Positions 6,527 through 11,507 of a stretch of 11,507 nucleotides of DNA are shown here, one piece after another. This DNA is from JAFAGX01 sp035624085 (GTDB lineage Bacteria; Acidobacteriota; Terriglobia; Terriglobales; Acidobacteriaceae). The notes under the pieces are model-generated. The model saw nothing but the letters and a program-made list of their open reading frames with translations. It was not told the origin of the DNA and searched no databases. Location: contig DASPSE010000294.1 in the NCBI GenBank assembly GCA_035624085.1, positions 1 through 11,507 on the forward strand, read 5' to 3'. Made by a program: the position numbers and the translations under genes. The number at the start of each line of letters is the position of its first letter. The stretch's first letter is position 1.

Positions 6527-6844
6527 ATGGCAAACAGTTTCGGTACAGATATCCTGATTCAAGCGAAGGATCAAAGTAAAGCCGCGCTTTTCTACGTCAC
6601 TCATCTCGGGTTCGAGATCACCGAGGAGAGGCCAAACATGATCAGTCTCCGTGGCGAGCATATCAACTTCTTTATCGAACGAGGTCCTACACTGGGGCCA
6701 GTTCTGGAAGTCACGGTTGAAAGCGTCGAGCAGGCCAAGCTCCGGCTCGTAAAGAACGGTTGCGAAATCATCAAGGACGAGCCTGATTTCCCGCGATGCT
6801 ACGTCAAGGATCCGTTCGGCTTGATTTACAATCTGACGAGCTAG
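6527..6844 (+). CDS. Small VOC (glyoxalase/bleomycin-resistance fold) protein
   Basis: 105 residues from ATG 6527, chosen because TGAGG (6516-6520) lies 6 nt upstream and homology starts there; the in-frame extension to 6383 has no family-like sequence. The protein shows the VOC beta-alpha-beta-beta-beta pattern twice: DILIQAKDQSKAALFYVTHLGFE (8-30 region), a strand pair LRGEHINFFIE (41-51), then PVLEVTVESVEQAKLRLVKNG and the closing YVKDPFGLIYNLT (92-104), like the family's DPxGN...EL ending. In the last strand the usual metal-binding Glu position is occupied by Asn102, and no His stands in the first strand, so a full metal site is not evident. It could bind or sequester a small molecule rather than act as a metalloenzyme. 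It is convergent with the PagL-like gene, 33 nt away. Confidence 0.88.
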   Translation: MANSFGTDILIQAKDQSKAALFYVTHLGFEITEERPNMISLRGEHINFFIERGPTLGPVLEVTVESVEQAKLRLVKNGCEIIKDEPDFPRCYVKDPFGLIYNLTS

Positions 6845-6877
6845 CCTGTGCCCTCAACACACGCGCCGGGGCGTTCG

Positions 6878-7465
6878 CTATTTGTGCCAGAACCTGCCAA
6901 TCCCCAAGCGTACCTGCACGGTATTGATCCCGGGATTCGGCGTGGCAAGCCCAGCATTCGAAATATGCATGTAGCGAGCTTCCAGACTCCAAGCGTACTT
7001 TTGTCCGAAGAGATGCACACCGAAGGCCCCTGCCGAAGTGAAGTTCACGTTCGATGTGCCCAGCGGCACGTTTTTGTTGGTGAACAGAGTTCCGCCGTTC
7101 AGCTCCAGGTAAGGCGCGGCTCGGCCGCGCGTGGCAAAATTCCACTTCAATCCCAGCGGGCTGAAGCCTCCGCCGTACGCCGTGTTGACTTTTTGCCAGA
7201 TTACGAACGCCGGCGTGGCATCCAGGACATATTCGAATCGTCCTTTAAGAAATCCCGGCCCGTGTGGCCGGGAGAGAATCCATCCGTAACGCAGTCCTGC
7301 GTTCCACACGCTGGTGTTTGACGTTCCCCCCGGAACCGAGTGGCCGCCCCCGCTCCACAGCTGCAGTTCATGCCCGCCATCCTCCGGCCGGGCTTGCCCG
7401 GACATTGGTGTTGCGCACAGAAACGCCAGGCTGAGGAAGAACGAGATGGCGAGAGCGACTCTCAT
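6878..7465 (-). CDS. Acyloxyacyl hydrolase / PagL-like lipid A 3-O-deacylase family outer-membrane protein
   Basis: 195 residues. A signal peptide covers 1-25 (hydrophobic 5-18, probable cleavage after SGQA25). The mature part is a run of short amphipathic strands ending in an aromatic and charged tail (IGRFWHK), as expected for an eight-strand outer-membrane barrel. The family signature is RYMHISNAGLATPNPGIN (164-181): His167 and Ser169 line up with the PagL catalytic His and Ser in the HxSN motif. By my count the third PagL catalytic residue, a Glu 12 residues after the Ser, is Asn181 here. GGGHSVPGG (39-47) and LRYGWIL (58-64) also fit the family. PagL removes the 3-O acyl chain of lipid A in the outer membrane; whether this homologue does so is uncertain. 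It lies 77 nt after the SDR gene on the same strand. The start has no strong Shine-Dalgarno sequence. Confidence 0.85.
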   Translation of the reverse strand: MRVALAISFFLSLAFLCATPMSGQARPEDGGHELQLWSGGGHSVPGGTSNTSVWNAGLRYGWILSRPHGPGFLKGRFEYVLDATPAFVIWQKVNTAYGGGFSPLGLKWNFATRGRAAPYLELNGGTLFTNKNVPLGTSNVNFTSAGAFGVHLFGQKYAWSLEARYMHISNAGLATPNPGINTVQVRLGIGRFWHK

Positions 7466-7542
7466 CGGTCCGTGAACAAAGATTCTAAGAGATGTTACCT
7501 AATGCTGAGTGGGGCCGGGCGAGGACGTCCGGCCTCAATCGA

Positions 7543-8283
7543 TTACAGTCCTAGTCCACCATCCACCAGAAGAATCTGTCCGGTGATGAAATGGGGAGCG
7601 GTGGCGAAGAATAGAACGGCCGCCGCCACTTCCTCTCCAGTGCCGTTGCGCAGCATCGGCGTCTGGCTGGCCATGCGCGTCATGAAAGCAGCCGCCGACT
7701 TGTCTCCCAGGTCAACCATCCCCGGCGCTACGCAGTTGACGGCAATCTCCGGCGCCAGCGCCTTGGCCATCACCTTGGTCAGCATGTGAACTGCGGCCTT
7801 GGACGAACAGTAATGAGCGTGGCTCGCCCATGGCTGGAGTCCGCCCAGCGATCCCATGTTAATGATTTTGCCCTTCCGTGGGCGCAGGAACTTCAGCGCC
7901 TCGCGCGAAACCAGAAACGGCCCACGCGTATTGGTGGCGAAAATCGCATCCCACTGTTGGAGCGTGAGTTTCTCGAACTCAGCGGTCTCATAATTCGCAG
8001 CATTGTTCACCAGGATGTCGATGCCGCCGAGCTCTTTGGCGGTTTGTCTGATTGCCTCTCTTACGCTCTTTTCATCGGTGATGTCGCAGCGAATGGCTTT
8101 CGCTCGCACGCGTAGACTCTTCAGATCTGTGACTGTTTGTTGGGCCTCGTCGGCTGATCGCAAAAACGTTATCGCCACGTCCGCGCCTGCCTCAGCCAGG
8201 GCTAAGGCGCTTGCCCGGCCCAGACGGCGTGCCCCGCCGGTAATCAGAACCACCTTGCCAGCCAGGGGCTTGCCATTCACCAT
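7543..8283 (-). CDS. Short-chain dehydrogenase/reductase (SDR family)
   Basis: 246 residues, standard for classical SDRs. The nucleotide-binding motif is TGGARRLG (15-22), a variant of TGxxxGxG seen in pteridine-reductase/FolM-like and some FabG-like enzymes. CDITD (66-70) contacts the adenine, NNAA (93-96) is canonical, and the catalytic set is Asn118, Ser145, Tyr158 and Lys162 in the YxxxK pattern YCSSK. The C-terminus shows PGMVDLG (187-193) and GQILLVDGGLGL (235-246), as in FabG-type oxidoreductases. The Arg-Arg after TGGA suggests NADPH use. The substrate cannot be read from sequence. The ATG at 8283 has no clear Shine-Dalgarno sequence but a TACAAT box 7 nt upstream. It may be co-transcribed with the PagL-like gene. 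Confidence 0.93.
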   Translation of the reverse strand: MVNGKPLAGKVVLITGGARRLGRASALALAEAGADVAITFLRSADEAQQTVTDLKSLRVRAKAIRCDITDEKSVREAIRQTAKELGGIDILVNNAANYETAEFEKLTLQQWDAIFATNTRGPFLVSREALKFLRPRKGKIINMGSLGGLQPWASHAHYCSSKAAVHMLTKVMAKALAPEIAVNCVAPGMVDLGDKSAAAFMTRMASQTPMLRNGTGEEVAAAVLFFATAPHFITGQILLVDGGLGL

Positions 8284-8290
8284 GCTTCGG

Positions 8291-8296
8291 ATTGTA
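8291..8296 (-). promoter_or_regulatory. -10-like TACAAT box of the SDR gene (possible leaderless start)
   Basis: On the minus strand TACAAT ends 7 nt before the SDR ATG, so transcription would begin at or beside the start codon. No good -35 lies 16-18 nt further upstream. The 201-nt divergent gap (8284-8484) holds this box and the glutaredoxin box, and nothing else I recognise. Confidence 0.45.
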
Positions 8297-8469
8297 CCCT
8301 GTCGCCTGACAAAGGTAGATTCCCAGACCGGGGGTCACGAGCAGATGCCGAGTAAAGTCTACAGACCGGAGATTCCTGGGGCCCCGGTTCAGAAGCTTTT
8401 CGTCTCCCGTTTCGGTCATCGGCCCGACCTCCAGTCCATCATCTTCGTGGCCTTTTGCGCGTCAATGTC

Positions 8470-8478
8470 TGTTACACT
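8470..8478 (+). promoter_or_regulatory. Extended -10 box (TGTTACACT) of the glutaredoxin-like gene
   Basis: TG-T-TACACT fits the extended -10 pattern and ends 6 nt before ATG 8485. No Shine-Dalgarno sequence fits between, so the mRNA could be leaderless. No clear -35 is seen, as extended -10 promoters allow. Confidence 0.45.
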
Positions 8479-8484
8479 TGCCGC

Positions 8485-8730
8485 ATGTCCGTGCTGCGGC
8501 AAGTCATTGTTTACTCGCGCAAGGGTTGTCATTTGTGCGAGATCGTGAAAGAGACTCTGACCAAGCTGCATCGCCGCGGCGGCTTTACTTGGCAAGAAGT
8601 CGATGTCGACTCGGATGAACAACTTCGCCGCCAATTTACGGACGAAGTCCCGGTCGTGTTCATCGATGGCCGCAAAGCTTTCAAGTATCGGATGAGCGAG
8701 CAGGAATTTCTGCGCAAGCTGGCCAGCTGA
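8485..8730 (+). CDS. Glutaredoxin-like thioredoxin-fold protein
   Basis: 81 residues from ATG 8485; an in-frame TTG at 8455 would add ten residues without family similarity and overlap the promoter-like box. The protein is one thioredoxin-fold domain: first strand QVIVYSRKGC, redox motif C15-H-L-C18, helix EIVKETLTKLH, strand WQEVDVDSD (36-44), the cis-Pro segment VPVVFIDG (55-62, Pro56) and a final helix SEQEFLRKL. This fits the small glutaredoxin-like proteins (glutaredoxin 2/DUF836 type) that reduce disulfides in the cytoplasm. The physiological partner is unknown. It precedes the acyl-CoA ligase by 39 nt on the same strand, but that gene has its own -10-like box. Confidence 0.9.
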   Translation: MSVLRQVIVYSRKGCHLCEIVKETLTKLHRRGGFTWQEVDVDSDEQLRRQFTDEVPVVFIDGRKAFKYRMSEQEFLRKLAS

Positions 8731-8753
8731 CCCCTCCACCGTCACGTTTCCGC

Positions 8754-8759
8754 TACAAT
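8754..8759 (+). promoter_or_regulatory. -10-like TACAAT box of the acyl-CoA ligase gene
   Basis: TACAAT lies 10 nt before ATG 8770. A start site the usual 6-7 nt downstream would leave a leader of about 3-5 nt, too short for a ribosome binding site. No -35 is evident. Confidence 0.4.
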
Positions 8760-8769
8760 CTAGAGCCGC

Positions 8770-10338
8770 ATGCTGCGCACCCAACTCTATGCCGACCCGC
8801 ACGGCCGCTTCGTCCATGATCTTATTCTTGAAAGTTGCCGCTGCTTTCCGGAGAAAACTGCGATCGTCGACACATCCTGCAATCGTCGGCTTACTTATGC
8901 TGAATATGGAGAGCTGGTCGAAACACTTGCACGCGGATTGATAACCGCCGGTCAAAAACCCGGCGAGATTCTCGCTATCTTCCTGCCAAATTCCTGGGAA
9001 TTTTGTGCCGCTTATCACGCGGCCACACTGGCCGGGGCAATTCCTACTCTTTTAAATCCGACATATCGTGAACGCGAGGTTCGCTACCAACTGGAAAATT
9101 CCGGCGCGGCGATGCTGGTGAGTGACGGGCCGAACCTGGAGGGAATCGATCTTGCTGGCCTGCCAAATCTGCGGCGCGTTTACACCACGCGGCAATCCGC
9201 TCCAGGCAGCGAGCCGTTCACGAATTTGCTGACGCGCTCGACAGCCGCCCTGCCAACGCTCGATCAGACTTCCGATCGAACTCTCGCTGCGCTTCCCTAT
9301 TCCAGCGGCACCACTGGGCTGCCCAAGGGGGTGATGCTTTCGCATTTCAACCTGGTCGCGAACGTGTTTCAATTCATCGCACCGCACGGCACGGCGATGA
9401 ACCACGATATGGTGAACCTGTGTTTCCTTCCGCTCTACCACATCTACGGCCTGAACGTCGTGCTCAACCCCGTGCTTACGCTAGGCGCCACGCTGGTGTT
9501 GATGCCGCGCTTCAATGTCCCGCAAGTATTGTCGCTCATCGCCGAAGAGGGCATCACCATGATGCCGACCGTGCCGCCCGCGCTGAATGCTCTCTGTCAG
9601 GCTGCCGAGGCCGGACAATTTCCCAGAAATCATAGCGTGCGCTGGGTAAAGTCGGGTGCGGCGCCGCTGGCTCCGGAGCTTGCCCGCCGTTTCACCGCGT
9701 TGACCGGAATCCTCGTGGTCCAGGGTTACGGGATGACCGAAGCCTCACCGGTAACTCATATCGGGTATTTAGAGCCGGAGCTTTACCGCCCCGAGTCGAT
9801 TGGCCAGCCGCTCGTCCAGACCGACTGCCGCGTGCTCGACGAAAATGGAAATGAAGTTTCTTCCGGCGAGCCCGGGGAGCTAATCATGCGCGGCCCGCAA
9901 TTTATGTCGGGGTATTGGAAAGAACCGGAAGCCACAGCCGCTGTGCTGCGCGACGGATGGTATTGGTCGGGCGACATCGTGAGCCGCGATGCGGATGATT
10001 TCTATTACGTGCTTGATCGCCGCAAAGAGATGATCAAGTACAAAGGATTCCCGGTCGCGCCCGCGGAAGTCGAAGCTGTGCTGCTCGAACACCCCGCAGT
10101 ACGCGACTGCGGCGTGGTGGGCTGCCAGGACTCAACGTTGGGAGAGATTCCCGTCGCATTTGTAGTTCTGCGGGAAGGCTCGCTGCCCTCGGACAAGACT
10201 CGCGAAGCTCTCTGCGGCTTCGTCGCCGGCCGCCTCACTCACTACAAGCAGCCCCGCGAAATTCGCTTCGTCGATGCAATCCCCAAGACCGCTTCCGGAA
10301 AGATTCTGCGGCGGGAATTGAGGAAGGCGCTGGGGTAG
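8770..10338 (+). CDS. AMP-forming acyl-CoA ligase (long-chain fatty acid / 4-coumarate-CoA ligase-like)
   Basis: 522 residues, the expected length of the ANL superfamily. The enzyme activates a carboxylic acid with ATP to an acyl-adenylate and transfers it to CoA. Visible motifs in order: the P-loop YSSGTTGLPKGV (177-188); FLPLYHIYGL (219-228), the His region shaping the acyl pocket; GYGMTEASP (319-327), the A5 motif; YWSGD (398-402) with the ribose-binding Asp402; the hinge DRRKEMIKYKGFPV (416-429); and PKTASGKILRR (505-515) with catalytic Lys511. The 4CL/FadD-like pattern suggests a fatty or aryl acid substrate, but the pocket cannot be judged by eye. No Shine-Dalgarno sequence precedes the ATG. 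It is convergent with the isopropylmalate-dehydrogenase-like gene. Confidence 0.94.
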   Translation: MLRTQLYADPHGRFVHDLILESCRCFPEKTAIVDTSCNRRLTYAEYGELVETLARGLITAGQKPGEILAIFLPNSWEFCAAYHAATLAGAIPTLLNPTYREREVRYQLENSGAAMLVSDGPNLEGIDLAGLPNLRRVYTTRQSAPGSEPFTNLLTRSTAALPTLDQTSDRTLAALPYSSGTTGLPKGVMLSHFNLVANVFQFIAPHGTAMNHDMVNLCFLPLYHIYGLNVVLNPVLTLGATLVLMPRFNVPQVLSLIAEEGITMMPTVPPALNALCQAAEAGQFPRNHSVRWVKSGAAPLAPELARRFTALTGILVVQGYGMTEASPVTHIGYLEPELYRPESIGQPLVQTDCRVLDENGNEVSSGEPGELIMRGPQFMSGYWKEPEATAAVLRDGWYWSGDIVSRDADDFYYVLDRRKEMIKYKGFPVAPAEVEAVLLEHPAVRDCGVVGCQDSTLGEIPVAFVVLREGSLPSDKTREALCGFVAGRLTHYKQPREIRFVDAIPKTASGKILRRELRKALG

Positions 10339-10438
10339 CCGCGTAATCGTTTCGGGAATGCACAATGTGGCTTTGTGCGGATCGTCACATCGCAGCATGT
10401 CGACAACGACAACAATGAATTGGACAGCACCGTGGAAG

Positions 10439-10459
10439 CGCACGGCTTCCAGCCGTGCG
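10439..10459. repeat. REP-like palindrome in the convergent gap
   Basis: CGCACGGCT (10439-10447) and AGCCGTGCG (10451-10459) are perfect complements around a TCC loop. No T-run follows on either strand, so it is not a standard intrinsic terminator, though it sits between two convergent genes (ends 10338 and 10496). The core CACGGCT...AGCCGTG looks like an interspersed repeat I associate with acidobacterial genomes; copy number cannot be seen here. The rest of 10339-10495 shows nothing else. Confidence 0.6.
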
Positions 10460-10495
10460 AAATCCAAGCCGGGTTTGCCTGGGTGGGTGAAAGCA

Positions 10496-11507
10496 TCAAT
10501 TTGCGCTAACCCGATCTGCGACCCAATTTCCCGCTTCTGTCGTCCCCAAGGTCCCGCCGATATCCTGCGTGGTTTTCGTCTCGTGCACGGCTTCCAAAAC
10601 CGCCGCCTCGATCTTCTCGGCTTCACGGGTCAGCCCAAGATGATTCAACATCATTGCCGCGGTCAAAATCGCGCCGAAGGGATTGGCGACATTCTTCCCT
10701 GCGATTGTCGGTGCGGAGCCATGTACCGGCTCAAACATTGACGTTTTTCCGGGATGAATATTTCCACTGGCGGCCATGCCCAAACCGCCCTGGAGTCCAG
10801 CGGCCAAGTCGGTAATGATGTCGCCGAACATGTTGTTGGTGACGATCACATCGAACTGCCGCGGATCGCGCACCATCTGCATACAGAGCGCGTCTACATA
10901 CATGTGTTCAGCCTTGATCTGCGGATACTCGCTGCTGACTTCTTTAAACGTGCGCTGCCATAATCCGCCGGCGTGGGTCATGGCATTCGATTTGTCACAC
11001 ATGAGCACGCGTTGGCGGCGCGTGCCCTCCTGTTTTGTATGGCGCTCACAATATTCGAAAGCGTAGCGAATGATGCGCTCCACGCCTTTACGCGTGTTGA
11101 TATCTTCCTGCACGGCGATTTCATCCGGGGTTCCGCGTTTGAAGACGCCGCCGGCGTCGGTATAAACGCCTTCAGTGTTCTCGCGGATCACGACAAAATC
11201 AAGATCCTTCGGCGCGATGCCCTTCAGCGGGCACAGAGCGGCATCCAGCAGGCGCACCGGGCGAACATTAGCGTAAAGATCCATCTGGAAGCGCATGCCG
11301 AGCAGAATTTCCTTGGCATGAATGTTCGTCGGGACTCGCGGATCGCCAAAGGCGCCAACCAGAATCGCATCGAAATCGCGCTCCAGCATGGCGAAACTGC
11401 CGGACGGAACGGTGACGCCGTCGGAAAGATACCGGTCAGCGCCCCAATCGAATGTTGAGGTCTCGATGTCGGCGCCGGCAGCGGTCATCACCTTTACAGC
11501 CTCGGGG
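10496..11507 (-). CDS. 3-isopropylmalate dehydrogenase (LeuB-like), isocitrate/isopropylmalate dehydrogenase family, partial
   Basis: 336 residues visible; the N-terminus lies beyond the right edge. The frame stays open to the last base and the residues before GTG 11491 read PEAVK, which fits the family's helix (EAV+VLEAAG-like), so GTG is internal. In the visible fragment: MDLYANVRPVRL (75-86), RENTEGVY (108-115), the catalytic Lys172 in CDKSN, metal-binding Asp205, Asp229 and Asp233 (DIITD), and the nucleotide loop HGSAP (262-266) followed by IAGKNVANPFG. The family oxidatively decarboxylates beta-hydroxy acids with NAD(P)+ and Mg2+ or Mn2+. Isopropylmalate (leucine synthesis) is the likeliest substrate, but RENTEGxY also occurs in isocitrate, homoisocitrate and tartrate/malate enzymes. 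No leuC or leuD is visible. Confidence 0.88.
   Translation of the reverse strand, partial: PEAVKVMTAAGADIETSTFDWGADRYLSDGVTVPSGSFAMLERDFDAILVGAFGDPRVPTNIHAKEILLGMRFQMDLYANVRPVRLLDAALCPLKGIAPKDLDFVVIRENTEGVYTDAGGVFKRGTPDEIAVQEDINTRKGVERIIRYAFEYCERHTKQEGTRRQRVLMCDKSNAMTHAGGLWQRTFKEVSSEYPQIKAEHMYVDALCMQMVRDPRQFDVIVTNNMFGDIITDLAAGLQGGLGMAASGNIHPGKTSMFEPVHGSAPTIAGKNVANPFGAILTAAMMLNHLGLTREAEKIEAAVLEAVHETKTTQDIGGTLGTTEAGNWVADRVSAN

Noticed and set aside
8455..8484. TTG start ten codons upstream for the glutaredoxin-like protein
   Set aside because: Added residues are not part of the fold and include the extended -10 box; ATG 8485 gives the usual domain boundary.
10132..10626. Minus-strand open frame of 164 codons bridging the ligase and isopropylmalate-dehydrogenase-like genes
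   Set aside because: It overlaps the 3' ends of two well-supported genes in wrong frames and has no recognisable domain.
11486..11491. GTG/ATG at the right edge as the true start of the isopropylmalate-dehydrogenase-like gene
   Set aside because: The frame stays open to the window end and upstream residues PEAVK fit the family, so the gene continues beyond the window.

Overview
The window looks like chromosomal DNA of a moderately GC-rich Gram-negative bacterium. My best guess is an acidobacterium (Terriglobia-like). This is inferred from gene content (PagL-type outer-membrane protein, YtrA-type GntR/ABC operon, DUF4386 protein, 4CL-like acyl-CoA ligase) and general style; no rRNA or marker gene here proves it. 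No tRNA, rRNA, CRISPR array, transposase or phage gene was found.

Left end (1-1150, minus): the N-terminal 383 residues of a lipoprotein with an amidotransferase-like domain followed by a NodB-type polysaccharide deacetylase domain. It runs off the window.

Centre-left (1346-5257, plus): the most interesting unit. A TTGACA promoter overlaps a 26-bp near-perfect palindrome of the YtrA-operator type. It precedes a shortened paralogue of a secreted protein (1396-1707), its full-length neighbour (1719-2285), a YtrA-family GntR repressor (2321-2698), an ABC ATPase (2701-3576), an ABC-2-like permease overlapping it by 4 bp (3573-4508), and a DUF4386 membrane protein (4553-5257). The simplest reading is one autoregulated operon in which the GntR protein controls an exporter or stress-response transporter together with two secreted calycin-like proteins.

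Middle (5345-8283): a quinone-oxidoreductase-like medium-chain dehydrogenase, a small VOC (glyoxalase-fold) protein preceded by a TTGACA box and a perfect inverted repeat, and then on the minus strand a PagL-like lipid A deacylase homologue and a short-chain dehydrogenase.

Right (8284-11507): divergent from the dehydrogenase lie a small glutaredoxin-like protein and an AMP-forming acyl-CoA ligase. All three genes around 8.3-8.8 kb have a TACA(A/C)T box only 6-10 nt before the ATG and no clear Shine-Dalgarno sequence, which suggests leaderless mRNAs. The window ends in the minus-strand C-terminal part of a 3-isopropylmalate-dehydrogenase-family enzyme, convergent with the ligase and separated from it by a gap holding a 9-bp-stem palindrome. 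Every gap between genes is shorter than 300 bases.
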